A stretch of DNA of 64,000 bases from Arabidopsis thaliana (lineage: Eukaryota > Streptophyta > Magnoliopsida > Brassicales > Brassicaceae): assembly GCF_000001735.4 (NCBI RefSeq), contig NC_003071.7, forward strand, positions 6,255,151 through 6,319,150, in the 5' to 3' direction. Position 1 is the first letter of the stretch. Each line of letters starts with the position of its first letter. This document shows, one piece after another, positions 11,501 through 22,123 of the stretch. A model generated the notes under the pieces. The model searched no databases. It was not told the DNA's origin and saw only the letters and a program-made list of their open reading frames with translations. Position numbers and translations under genes: made by a program.

Positions 11501-13045
11501 CTAATACTCAGAGCCCTCTGCCTTATAAGCCGCAATCAACCCCTCATCCTTCTCCTGAGCCAACCGAACTCTAGTCAGCAGATCTGCTCGATCCACAGCT
11601 TCCAATCCCAATGGCTCTCGTGCCACAGCACACAACCGCAAAGCACCAATCTCACTCACCAAGGCCTCAACACTCTGTCCTGGAGCCGCGCCCACGCGCT
11701 TATGGCTCAACGCGTCTGCAACCACATTAGCCTTACCAGGATGGTAAGCTATCTCCAGATCATAATCAGCCACCAACTCCATCCATTGCCTCTGCCTTAG
11801 GTTCAGCTCTGGCTGAGTGAAGATATACTTCAAACTCTTATGATCCGTGAACACCTGCACATTCCCGCCATAAAGATAAGACCTCCAAATTTTCAAGGCA
11901 AAGATTACTGCAGCCATCTCCAAATCGTGAGTAGGATAGTTGCCCTCATGCTTCCTCAACTGCCGTGATGCATAGGCAATAACCTTCCCACGCTGCATTA
12001 GAACACAACCCAAACCAACTCCCGAGGCATCAGTATACACCATGTAAGGCTCTCCATGCTCTGGCAATGCTAACACTGGTGTACTCGTCAACATCTCCTT
12101 CAGGCTCACGAAACCCTCCTCGCACTCCGGTGACCACACAAAAGGAACATCCTTCCCTGTCAGCTTAGTCATCGGTTGTGCCATACTCGCAAACCCCTTG
12201 ACGAACCTCCTGTAATACCCTGCCAACCCAAGAAAACTCCTGATCTCAGTGGCATTCGTCGGTGTATGCCAATCTCTGATAGCCTCAATCTTCTCTGGAT
12301 CCACTGAAACTCCCTCTGCAGAAACAATGTGACCCAGAAAACCCATCTCTCTCTGCCAGAAACTGCACTTACTCAACTTAGCGAACAACTTCTGTTCCCG
12401 TAGCTTCTCCATCACTCTCCTCAGATGTACCTCATGCTCCTCAAGACTCTTAGAATACACCAGAATGTCATCAATAAAGATGATCACAAACTCATCCAAA
12501 ACCTCCTGGAACACGCTGTTCATCAACCTCATGAACGCTGCAGGTGCATTAGTCAACCCGAAAGGCATCACCACGAACTCAAAATGTCCATATCTCGTCC
12601 TGAAAGCAGTCTTGCGAACATCTGCCTCCGCTATCGGGATCAGGTGATAACCCGACGTCAAATCGATTTTGGAGAAACAAGTAGCACCCCTCAACTGGTC
12701 CAACAACTCATCGATCCTTGGCAAAGGGTACTTGTTCTTCACAGTGACCCAGTTCAACCCCCGGTAGTCAATACATAAGCGGAAACTCCCGTCCTTCTTC
12801 TTCACAAATAACACTGGCGCTCCTCAAGGTGAAGTACTAGGACGAATGAATCCCTTACCCAACAAATCCTCTAGCTGCTTCTTTAGCTCTGCCATCTCTG
12901 CTGGAGCCATCCTGTAGGGTGCCTTAGACAACGGCGCTGTCCCTGGTTCCAACTCAATCGTGAAAGGATCAGACCGTGATGGTGGTAATCCCTGCAACGA
13001 TTGAAACACATCCTCGAACTCCTGAATAACCCGAATGTCGCTCAC
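11501..13045 (-). pseudogene. Reverse transcriptase and RNase H of element 2
   Basis: RT motifs are well preserved ([45 protein letters not shown]) with an intact [11 protein letters not shown] catalytic box. RNase H follows with [14 protein letters not shown] and [15 protein letters not shown] at about 12815-12823 splits the RT fingers region where a Trp codon is expected, and a TAG at about 13046-13051 splits it from the protease. Three premature stops in total separate the pol domains, so a single polyprotein cannot be made. Confidence 0.88.
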
Positions 13046-13051
13046 TGCTAC

Positions 13052-13552
13052 CTACCCCACAGACTCCGGCATAGATATCCTCACCAGGTAAGCCTCGCAT
13101 CCCTTCTCGATCATTTTCTCTGCCTGCACTGCTGAGATGACGAGACTCCCTGAGGTAGGTCTCACTCCCTGATAAACCAAACTTCCCTCTGGCCGCTCAA
13201 AAGAAACTCTCCCACGGTGGCAGTCAAGATGTACTCTATAATGATCCAACCAATCCATTCCCAGAATAACATCATACAACTCTACAGGGCTGATAATCAA
13301 ATCTGCTGGCATTGACTCCCCTGCAATCTGAATATCCACACCCTTTGTTCTCCCCAGAACCGCTACAAACTGCCCTCCAGCAACCTTGACGGCTCCAAGC
13401 TGCTCACCAGGATCCCCACGGATGTTGCCGCGCGAGGCACTCTCCGGGGTAATGAAGCAATGCGATGCTCCAGAGTCAAACAACACATGGGCCTCTACAC
13501 CGCCCACTAATAAGGTCCCTACACAGACCTCATGTGCTAAGAACCCTAACAT
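13052..13552 (-). pseudogene. Aspartic protease of element 2
   Basis: A retropepsin-like domain with an intact active site (LFDSGASHCFI, about 13470-13440) and the second conserved block DVILGMDWLDHYRVHLDC. It ends at a stop just before the RT region. The sequence itself looks functional, unlike the protease of element 1, but it is separated from gag and RT by frame breaks. Confidence 0.8.
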
Positions 13553-13639
13553 TCATCACAAAACAATGATATCCAAAACAACAGAAATATTTCACAAAGT
13601 CTAAGTCTCAGAAATCATACCAGTAATCGCTCTGTTGCT

Positions 13640-14538
13640 GGTACCGCCTATCTCACGCGTAGTGCAACCCTGCGGTGCCGCTGCAATATGTGCCAACTGC
13701 TGCACTCCCTGCTGCCACTGCCATCCGCTGCAGCTTAGGACAATTCGGCCTGAGATGTCCCCTCTCCCTGCAGTGGTAGCACTCCCCGAACCGACCGCTC
13801 ACCCTGTGTCAGCTCAAGAAAATGCGCCTCCATACGGTCGAGCGCCTCCTGCGGAAAGTACTTGGCATTAAACTCAGCCACAAAATCTGCCCAAGATATA
13901 TCCGCCTGCCGCCTCCTGGCAGTCACACTCCGCCACCACAAATGTGCATCCCCCTCTAGAAAATGCACTGCTAGATCTATCCGATACTCCGCCGGACATC
14001 TGCTCGAACCGAAGTTCCGCTCAACCCGCGACCTCCAACTGTCGGCCACCTCAGGACTAGTACCACCAGAAAAATAACCGGTGCCAATCCTCTGCAACTG
14101 CTCCATCATCCTCAAATAAGATGGAACCTCCTCAGCAACCGCAGCCCGCTGCTGCACCTCCGCCACTCGTGGCGCAACTGGAGCCTCCACTGGTACCACA
14201 CCTGCTAACCGCTCCAATAACTGCCTCAACAGGCCCGCCAAACCAACCTCTGGAACCTGGACTCCTCCGGCTGCGGCACCCATCACTCCTGGGCCCTCAG
14301 CACCAACGGCATGCACACCGGTACCGACACCAGCTCCACCAGCCCCCACTCCGGCTGCACCAGCTATATCGGTACCAAGACCGTTCCCAACCCCGGGCTC
14401 CACAAACTCAGGCTGCAAACCCACACTCTGCTCAACTGTGGCACTGTGGCCATCACTCTCGCCGGTACCCTCGAGGACTCGTCCCCTACCGCGACCACGA
14501 CCGCGACCACGACCACGAACTCCAGCTCCTCTAACCAT
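13640..14538 (-). pseudogene. gag of element 2 with internal deletion
   Basis: Starts at 14538 with an Arg/Gly repeat (RGRGRGRGRGR), a Gly/Ala/Val-rich stretch, then the capsid core (WRSRVERNFGSSRCP...LEGDAHLWWRSV...FNAKYFPQ). After ELTQGERSVR the frame jumps to a CCHC knuckle, which is only readable one frame over (CYHCRERGHLRPNC, about 13780-13735). The segment normally between capsid and knuckle is missing, so this copy has a frame-changing deletion. Confidence 0.82.
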
Positions 14539-14775
14539 CTGCGCTACTCAAGAACAAATGGCTAAGAAACTAAAACAAACGAATATATCACAAACAACTT
14601 ACCGTGGAATCTCATTTAAGGCTCGGAGAAGATGATGCTAGGACTCCAACAACACACAATTGACTAAACACTCCATAATCAATCCTCAATATGCTAACAC
14701 CCTAGCTCATCCCACATCAATCAACAAAAAAATAATTCATCAATTAATTTTTCTACACATCCTAGAACCGTAATC

Positions 14776-14787
14776 GCTCTGATACCA
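14776..14787 (-). other. Primer binding site of element 2
   Basis: TGGTATCAGAGC on the minus strand, three bases from the inner end of the 5' LTR. Initiator-Met tRNA type. Confidence 0.88.
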
Positions 14788-14790
14788 AAT

Positions 14791-15949
14791 TGAAACAACC
14801 CGACCCATTTTTTTTTTTAAAAAATATAATTAAATATTCCCATAAATATCTAATTAAACCAACCAATAACATAATAATTAAACCGCAAGTCAGAAATACC
14901 ATTTTATGAATAAATAAATAATTCGATCAACAAAACCAAGAATAACTGACAATCCTAACCGGGTTCCAATAACCAAAAACACCAAACATAAAACAAACGA
15001 GTTCCTAGATCATCCTCTCTTCCTTGCCATGATTCCACAATCACACTTTATCTTTACCTGCATCAACAACACAATGAGATGCGTAAGTATTATCATAAAT
15101 ACTTAGTGAGGCGATCCTCCCATCTACGAGCTATACACACAAGCAAATAAAAAGGTATAATCACGAATACAATACAAACAAACCAGTCATTGAACAATTC
15201 ACCCAAAACACATTCACCACACCTACATATCATCACACAAAACAAATCACACAATCCAATCGCTCAGATAAGCTCATGGTCACGCACTCACCTTAACAAA
15301 TTGATTCTAATAGCAATTAAACCCAGGAGAGACTCTCTTTGCGTCTGAAACAGTCCAGAAACGTCCTACAACAAGTCCACAACCAAAAGCAACTTTGAAG
15401 CAAACTGGACAGGAAAAACCAGAAACAAGCAGTCTCAAAGACGAAACCCTAAAATACAAACTAAACGTTAACTATTCAATCGCTCCGGTGAAATCCTAGC
15501 TGCAGACGTCACAAAGCTACCCACAAAATCTCGTGCCGATCGCAAAATCGACGAGACCACGATCTCAGTTTCAATCTCCGCTGGTCCTAATTCGCGTCTT
15601 AGAAAACGTGTCTCACGAAACTGCGAATAACTCAACCAATTTTAATCCAAATCCAATTCTGTAAACTGGAGAATAACGATAAAGGACTTGGGAATAACTT
15701 TACCAAATTTCGTTACCTTTTACCACGATTTGATATGACGAAACTGATTTCTCCCAAACCCTAACGATTCTACTCCTTCTCCTTTTCTCTCTTTTTCTCC
15801 TTTATAAAACGAAAAGTGGCTAACCAAAGCCCTAATTTCGAGTTTCTTTCTTTTATAGGCACACTCTAGGGTTTCCAATTAACCCAACCAATTAAACCGG
15901 ATGATTTAAAAACAAACCCTAACCGATTTTCCAGTTCACGGACGTTACA
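14791..15949 (-). repeat. 5' LTR of element 2
   Basis: Near-identical partner of 8129-9292, ending at the AATAT target duplication (15950-15954). In minus-strand sense it starts TGTAACG and would hold the element promoter. Confidence 0.92.
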
Positions 15950-16329
15950 AATATATTATAACAGAACAAATTGAGTTCACAAAAGAGAAAGAGTAAAAAA
16001 GAAAAATTATCTTTGGGGGTTTGTAAAAGTACCATTTTTTACTACCATTTGTAACAATACCCTTTCCTGTTGACAATTTTTAAAAATACTTTTTTGAACA
16101 AAATGACCAAATTACCAATAATCTAATGAGAACATGTAAATTTTTCAGCCAAAAAAATGCATTTTAAAATCCTTGTAAATTTTTTAAGAAGCTCGTTACA
16201 AGATTCGACATTGCCGCATATCTCAAGCTACGCATTTGTTAAGTAATCATTGTAAATGAAATCCATTAAGGTCTCTGCTACTTTATGACAAGGATTTTTC
16301 CGTTGAGTTAAAATAGAATTCAATATGTC

Positions 16330-16560
16330 GAAATCAGGTAAACCTTTTACCATTGTCCATGTCTTGAATGTGGCATCAGAATATTCGATCTTGCTATTAG
16401 TTCCAAATGGAAGATTTTATCGTTGATAACTCAAGAAGTGTCATACATTGTTTCACCCATAGCATACTCGTCTTTTCTCTCAAGTATTCCCGTCTTTGGG
16501 TCAAAGACTGTGCAATGAGTGACATTGTTGAGGATGAAAAGGATCCTTCAAATAAAAACC
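16330..16560 (-). pseudogene. F-box/kelch-like coding fragment
   Basis: On the minus strand, segments read like kelch repeats of plant F-box/kelch proteins: VFDPKTGILE followed by a broken strand, a TGA, then in a second frame NSKIEYSDATFKTWTMVKGL. Frame changes and a stop make it non-functional. The parent gene was not identified. Confidence 0.4.
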
Positions 16561-16921
16561 AAAGTTTAGCAAAGCTAATCAGTCAAAAGTTTTTTGAATT
16601 ATTATCTCCCAATTTTATCCAAAGATTCCTATTTTTTATACCAATACAATTCTTCATCTCGATATATCTCTTTCAACTGCAGTGTTAACTCCGTAATCTC
16701 CTCCCCTGATTTTCTACCATCTCTGTGCGCCACATCTAATTCTGATTTCTTACATAAAATAGAAAAAACAATAGCATATATCTATACCTCATTTAAAAAA
16801 ATTTAATTTTTTATTTAATAAAAATATAAGGAAGTGGTGTACCTCTTAAATATGTTATTTATCTATAAATAGTATTAATTAAAATAAAATTTTCTAACAT
16901 TCTAACGAAAATATCAACCCA

Positions 16922-16946
16922 CGGTATACCGCAGATCAATCTCTAG
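16922..16946 (+). mobile_element. Helitron-like 3' terminus
   Basis: A 10-bp palindrome CGGTATACCG (16922-16931) inside partly complementary CCCA/CAG arms, then CTAG (16943-16946) followed by T. This fits a slightly degraded Helitron 3' end. The 5' end was not found, and it lies inside the putative MULE, so one may be nested in the other. Confidence 0.5.
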
Positions 16947-17355
16947 TAAAATACATATTTTCCACACAAAAAAAATGGTATTTTTGTAAGATTTCCCAAA
17001 AGAATTAGCATTTTCTACAAAAACAAATTCCTTCTAATATTCAACAATGATAACAAAACTTCTAGTGGGCCTTCAATGTTGGACCGACCATATTTTTTGT
17101 GCCTTACAAAGAAATAACCAATCTTAGTACACTTCAATCAACCTTATTGCGGAGCTCGTAAATGTTCATGAATCTCATTCGTATTTCGTTCGTGGTGTTC
17201 CTAACGGCACCGTTTTATTCTGGATTGAGTACTTTTCTTCTTCTAATAGATTTAATTGGGCTAATGGATCGGCCCACTTCGGCCCACGGGCATGAATATA
17301 TATGATCCTAATAAAGCCAGCAAGGACACGGAGCCAAGTTTCATTCAATCTAAAG

Positions 17356-17832
17356 ATGGGGAAAACGAAGCGATACTGGTTACTGAAAACAGAGCCAAAT
17401 GAGTGGTCATGGTCAGACCAAGAATCAAACGGCGGTATCAGCAAATGGGACGGCGTCAAGAACAAACAAGCCCAGAAGAATCTTAAATCCATGACTTTAG
17501 GAGATCTCTGTTTCTTCTACCATTCAGGAACCAAATCAAGATGCGTCGTTGGCGTGGTTGAAGTATCACGTGAATGGTACACTGATGATGCTGAAGGAGT
17601 AGAAGGAGAAGGAGCGGTTGATGTCAAAGCGATTGGAGAAATGAGGAAATGTGTGGATTTGAAGGAAATGAAAGGAGACAAAGGGATTATTACTAAAGGT
17701 TTTGTTTTGTTTAGACAGCCGAGGTTGTCTGTTGTTCCTGTTGAGGAAGATGTTTGGAATATGATTTGTGAATTGGGAAATGGGTTTTGTGGAGATGGTA
17801 AGGAAGATTGTGAAAGTAGTGATGATGAATGA
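17356..17832 (+). CDS. EVE-domain protein, THYN1-like
   Basis: A single-exon gene of 158 aa. The start at 17356 (ATGGGGAAAACG) was chosen because the EVE fold begins at once (KRYWLLKTEPNEWSW, residues 5-19); the longer upstream frame has no conservation. EVE domains are PUA-related and bind modified bases; the plant and animal THYN1 family is nuclear, and the exact ligand in plants is unknown to me. Key segments seen: KWDGVKNKQAQKNLKSM, GDLCFFYHS and GVVEVSREWY. The C-terminus ends in an acidic tail (DCESSDDE). An AATATATAT box lies about 55 bases upstream. I recall the Arabidopsis locus as At2g14660, unchecked. Confidence 0.88.
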   Translation: MGKTKRYWLLKTEPNEWSWSDQESNGGISKWDGVKNKQAQKNLKSMTLGDLCFFYHSGTKSRCVVGVVEVSREWYTDDAEGVEGEGAVDVKAIGEMRKCVDLKEMKGDKGIITKGFVLFRQPRLSVVPVEEDVWNMICELGNGFCGDGKEDCESSDDE

Positions 17833-18164
17833 GTCTTAAATTGGATTCCGTTCTTGTATTATGTGATTTAAAGTTCTTAACTTTGTTAGGATTTTGGGGG
17901 TTTTGCTTAATGATTGATTCGTAGTGGTGATGCTATTGAGTGGTGCATTTTGTCGAACATGTGGTGTGCAAGAAACTATGTTATATTTTGTGAGATTTAA
18001 TTTAAGAAAGAACACAATTTTGAGATTTAATTTGTGAGATATATACATTTAGAATGTCTAGTTATTAGAGCTTTTAAACATGGCCAACAAATATAGATAT
18101 ATAAACATCTTTCAATAAAAAATTTGCATAGTTTGAGATAACTATGAGAAACATCATTTGTGTA

Positions 18165-18876
18165 AGCCAATCTATTTTCAGTTGAGACAATTCTCTTCCT
18201 TGCCTTCTCAGCCTGCAAAATCATAGATTACTTCATAGCATTAAAGAAAGAACATAAAAGAATGTAGAAGTGTAAAGAGCTGAAATGGCCATTTACCTGT
18301 TCCTTCCAATTTATGGAAGCTGTGACAATAGCCAGTATAGTGGCTTGCACAGTAGATCCAACCACAACACCGCACCACAATCCTTTTCCGTTCAACTCAC
18401 GACTGAAAGCTAAGTAAATTCCAAGAGGAGCTCATACGAGATAATAAGAAACAGTATTGTTCCAAGCTCCAATGTGTTGCCAACCACTTCCCCTAGCAAT
18501 CCCATTAAGAACTGCTGTAAAGCCGTCGAGGATAAAGGAGAGGCAGAGCAAAGGAGTTAGGTCGGCGACATAGTCCAAAACTTCTTTGCTGTTGCTGAAT
18601 GCGTATCCTATGATGTTCCTGCAGGTGAATAGAAGTATGCTAAAGAAAGCTGACTCTACTATCCAGAGACAAAGCCTTGCTAATACTGAGACCCTAGCAA
18701 CTTGAGGATTCCCAACTCCCAAATTGTTTGATACACGTGTGCTGCAAGAAACCAATCTTTATGGAAGGATTGTCTATAATAAGATGAAGATGTTCTGAAT
18801 GATAGAATTGAGATCATACCTCACAGCGGCGACGACTCCAGCTGAAATCACATAGTGCAAAGTTTCTATTGTAAGA
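18165..18876 (-). pseudogene. 3' part of a MATE (DTX) efflux transporter gene
   Basis: Three minus-strand exons are recognisable: 18820-18876 (LTIETLHYVISAGVVAAVR), 18297-18741 ([20 protein letters not shown] ... [16 protein letters not shown]) and 18165-18212 (AEKARKRIVSTENRLA). Splice junctions are conserved and join in phase. This is the C-terminal third of a DTX1-9-type MATE antiporter. The second exon has a TGA at 18432-18434 where a Gly codon is expected (SYYLV*APLG), and no exons for the first eight or so helices follow upstream before SUC8. A truncated, dead duplicate. Confidence 0.8.
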
Positions 18877-19455
18877 CTGAAAAGAAGGAAATAGGATTCC
18901 TTAGTTTTAAGTAAATAGAATACGCGAGAAAGCTTAAAAGAAGTCTTTGTATATTACTTTCCAGACCAAACAAGAAAACCGAAGTCCAACAAACCAAAAC
19001 GATACATTTAGATAACTCGTTTTACTTGTTCATTTTTTGTTAGAAGAATTACCAAACATTGTCAATTATTCTAAAAAGATTTTATTATATGACCAAAGGA
19101 TTATAAGCAAAAATGTTATAAAAAATTGATTTTTTTTTAACATCTTCATTTTTTATTAATTTGGATGTTATCTAATTAGATTATTTGGTTGGCCAAAAAA
19201 ATAAAAATCTAATTAGATTATTTATCTAAAAAAATAGACTATTTTATGGTTTATTACATTTTCTATAAGAATAATTTTTATATTTAAATTCTAAGATTTG
19301 GAAAGTCGCCAAAATATAGTCAAAAAGTCAATAACTTTATATTGTATATCAAATGTATTAATTTTAATAATTTAATAGAATAAATTTTACATTAGTTTTA
19401 AGTATATAATTCACCTAGTACTACATTATATATTACAAGTAAAATGAAAAATAAA
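18877..19455. other. AT-rich spacer, no gene seen
   Basis: Sequence between the MATE fragment and the SUC8 stop codon. It is AT-rich with T-runs. It would include the SUC8 3' UTR and polyadenylation region next to 19455; no other feature is supported. Confidence 0.4.
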
Positions 19456-21167
19456 TTAAGGTAACACGGTAAATGCCACAACACTGCTAATTGCCGCTGC
19501 AATAGCTCCGACCACAAATCTTGGTAAGTTTCCACCTCCAAAAAGCGCATCAATAGGACCAACTCCAAACGATACAATCATTTGTGGTATCACTATTGCC
19601 ATGTTTAAAACTCCTAGAGACAGTCCTGTAGAGATGACAACGGAAAAAAAACTCATCCTTATTAATTTGATATTTAAATATATATGTTATACAAAATGAT
19701 TACTATTTTTTCAACAGATACATAATACTTTTTAAAAAGAGAGGTTAATTAAAATACCTTGACCGGCGCCGGAACTACTTGAGATTATGGAAGCTAGTGC
19801 AAACGGAATACTGAATGTAATCTATAAAAATACAAAAAAAAAATAGATTATTAATGTTAACAAATTATAAACCATTAATGACAATAGTAACAAAAATTTG
19901 ATAAAAGACATGTTGAACTTACAGCAAGAGGAATTCCAAGAAGAGCAAAGAGAGTCAATGCTCCAGCTCTGATGCCATCGGTAGGAAGGGCCATCGGACC
20001 AGCGATTCTCCGGTGCTCCTCCGCCTTTTTAGTAACCAAAACCGTCATTGCCAAACACACAGCAAGGATGATATTCACAGCTCCCCAAAGCCTTTTAGCT
20101 CCACCTATTTTCTTGCTAATACCTTCAATACCAAGTGAGACGATTCCAAGAACGATAGAGTTAAGCATCAATCCCAACGCACCAACGTGAATCCCTTGGT
20201 TGTATAGTTTCTTCATTTTGTCATCTCCTTTTGAGTCTCCACCGTACACTTCACGACCCATCCAATCGGTATCGTATAAAAGAAAAGGGAACCATGCGAT
20301 CCAGTTCAAGGCCGTGACGATTAATAGCATCCACATTGGACGTTTCATCACCTTGAAAGCTCCAAAGATCTCACCAAAGAACGGAGTTTTCTCGTTGTCC
20401 GAGTCTGCTTTAGGCGACCATTGCTTGTCTTCCACGTACCAAAGAGCTATGATTGTGACGACTAGGAGGAGAGTGATGGAAAGGAAGAAACAACTCTTGA
20501 GATTTGCGCAATATATGTCACATGCTTTAGTCATTGTGAAAGGGAAGATCTTGTAGAGGTTAGTGTATGATCCTGCCGCGTATCCCAAAACGTTCCCAAC
20601 AGCCATGAAGAAAGAGAAAAACGCGTTTGCTGTTCGCGTTTTCTTAGCGTCTCCAGCGGCTAAATCACCGAGGAAAGCGCGACAAGGTCCTTGGAGAGTG
20701 TTGTTAGCCACGTCAAGGATCCAGAAACCGAGAGCGAAGATAACAACGGCTCGCATCTTGACAGGTTTGTCGATTTTGTCTCCCATGCTGTGGCCAAAAT
20801 CAGCTGCGTATCCGATTAGTACAACAGCAACAGCTACAAGCAAGGCGCCTGTGGCGATGAAAGGACGACGACGTCCGAATCTTGACGTGCATCGGTCGCT
20901 GAAGTAACCGACGGATGGCTGGACAAGAAGACCAGAGACAGGACCACATAGCCATATGAAAGATGACCATTTGTGTGGGACTCCAAGAAGCTGCACGTAT
21001 GGAGTTAGCAGAGACAGCTGAAGAGCCCAACCGAACTGAATACCGGCGGCAATAGAAGCCACTGATATCATCTTTCTCAGCGGAGATGGTCCATCAAGAT
21101 CCGCCAACGACGAGGAAGACTGTCTATCTACAGCTACCACATCGTTTTTTGCTTGGAGGTCACTCAT
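19456..21167 (-). CDS. SUC8: Sucrose/H+ symporter SUC8
   Basis: Exons 19923-21167, 19758-19821 and 19456-19625 (minus strand) join in phase to 492 aa. Plasma-membrane proton-coupled sucrose carrier of the major facilitator superfamily with 12 predicted helices. Visible signatures: [20 protein letters not shown] in helix 1, the conserved His65 in GVPHKW, and the RxGRR loop motif in [11 protein letters not shown]. The ATG at 21167 begins MSDLQAKND; a GTG codon just upstream is not a start. The C-terminal exon has LPRFVVGA where I recall Gly before Phe in relatives, a possible variant. The frame is intact, unlike the SUC7-type pseudogene of the same clade. I recall the locus as At2g14670. Confidence 0.93.
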
Positions 21168-21270
21168 CTTCTTCACTTTGTCTTAGAGGTTGTGTTTGGT
21201 GTTGGTGATGGATGAGATGAAAGAAACAAGGCTTGTCTCTTAGAGACAAGGTGAAGAAGAGGAATGAGAC

Positions 21271-21280
21271 TTATATATCT
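21271..21280 (-). promoter_or_regulatory. Candidate TATA box of SUC8
   Basis: AGATATATAA on the minus strand, about 105 bases before the SUC8 ATG and followed by a CT-rich leader (rich in TCTTC on the coding strand). Position and sequence fit a core promoter; not proven. Confidence 0.4.
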
Positions 21281-21886
21281 AAATGTTTTGATTCTGTGTT
21301 TCAATAGTTTTGAAGGTAAATCTTTTATAGTAAGGCTATAACGCATATATCCTTATAGGATTGTTGTAATAATGACAAGACTAACGTTAATATAACAGAA
21401 ATCGGTTTATTATCTTATCTTTATATAATTTATTTTGAGATCGTGACAGATTTTTCAATTTCTTGTTTCTGTAATGTATGACTTTTATAAATGACAACAA
21501 GTTGTAAATGATTTTGACTTATTTTAGGTAAATTCCATGTTCAATAACAGATTATTTGGAAAAATATTTTGAAATCAAGAGATTTCAAATAAAAACCAAA
21601 ATCTTCTAAAATTCTTAATTCAATACACCCCCCTAAAAGGCTAAAACATAAAACAAAATCTAAAGAAATCAGATGTTAATCGACAAACAAAATATAATAA
21701 CAAGATTTAGAGTTTTCTCTTCGCGAAAGAATTCAAGAGAAGGGTTTAAGGTTTAAGGTTAAGAGTTTATGGTTTATGCTTTGATTTTAGGTTTTATTAT
21801 AGTATTCTCATTATTTAAGGGTTGCAAAAAAGTATTGGTCTAAGTAAACATAATATTTTTTTTGTTAAATGTAAACTTAACATTTT
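21281..21886. other. SUC8 upstream region, no gene seen
   Basis: AT-rich upstream DNA. A short run of GTTTAAGGTTTAAGGTTAAG-like repeats lies near 21744-21775. Nothing else is supported. Confidence 0.35.
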
Positions 21887-21899
21887 ATGAGTTGTATGA

Positions 21900-22085
21900 A
21901 AAGCTTAGAGAAACATTTCGAATTTGTAAGATTTAATCGTTTAAAAGTCATTTTAACAATCATTATCATTCCACACATCTTCCATCAGCTCAAATGGTAC
22001 CATATTTTGATCACGTTCATGATTGCCCCTCTCTTAGCCTTTTTAAACTCTTACGGTTACAGACTCACTGACTGGTCCGTAGTCC
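21900..22085 (+). pseudogene. YSL/OPT metal transporter fragment
   Basis: The open frame contains [20 protein letters not shown], then [19 protein letters not shown]. This matches the Yellow-Stripe-Like metal-nicotianamine transporter segment, in which a Phe/Gln-Leu-Lys-Trp-Tyr helix leads into AFCN(S/A)YG(T/C)GLTDWS. Here the invariant Gly before Leu-Thr-Asp-Trp is Arg and the Cys is Leu. About 60 residues remain of a ~670-aa family, without flanking exons. A relic. Confidence 0.65.
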
Positions 22086-22123
22086 GACAATATTTGCCAA
22101 TGACAAAACCGAAGCAAAGATAG

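Larger units (their letters stand above)
8129..15949 (-). mobile_element. Full-length Ty3/gypsy element 2, Tekay-like
   Basis: A complete 7.8-kb element on the minus strand: two LTRs of about 1.16 kb starting TGTAACG and ending TTTCA on that strand, PBS next to the right LTR, polypurine tract GTGGGGGAGAAT next to the left LTR, and a perfect 5-bp target duplication AATAT at 8124-8128 and 15950-15954. Order on the minus strand is gag, protease, RT, RNase H, integrase, chromodomain-like tail. Several stops and a gag deletion disable it. By eye the LTRs differ at about 25-30 sites plus two indels, so insertion is not recent. Confidence 0.93.
16012..17000. mobile_element. Putative VANDAL-like MULE with captured gene fragment
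   Basis: The ends are inverted similar: TTTGGGGGTTTGTAAAAGTA at 16012 and, on the opposite strand from 17000, TTTGGGAAATCTTACAAAAA, both followed by ACCATTTTTT. Flanking 9-mers AAAATTATC (16003-16011) and AGAATTAGC (17001-17009) match at 7 of 9 bases, compatible with an aged 9-bp Mutator target duplication. It holds F-box/kelch-like coding sequence, making it Pack-MULE-like. No transposase is seen. Confidence 0.45.

Noticed and set aside
10091..12778. Many plus-strand frames of 60-136 aa across 10.1-12.8 kb
   Set aside because: They mirror the minus-strand integrase and RT coding; no independent similarity.
14121..14635. Long plus-strand frames (up to 137 aa, Pro-rich) opposite gag of element 2
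   Set aside because: Antisense shadows of a GC-rich Gly/Arg-coding region; no own domain and they differ between frames.
20200..20907. Plus-strand frames of 118 and 114 aa
   Set aside because: Antisense of SUC8 exon 1, which has a complete conserved protein on the other strand.
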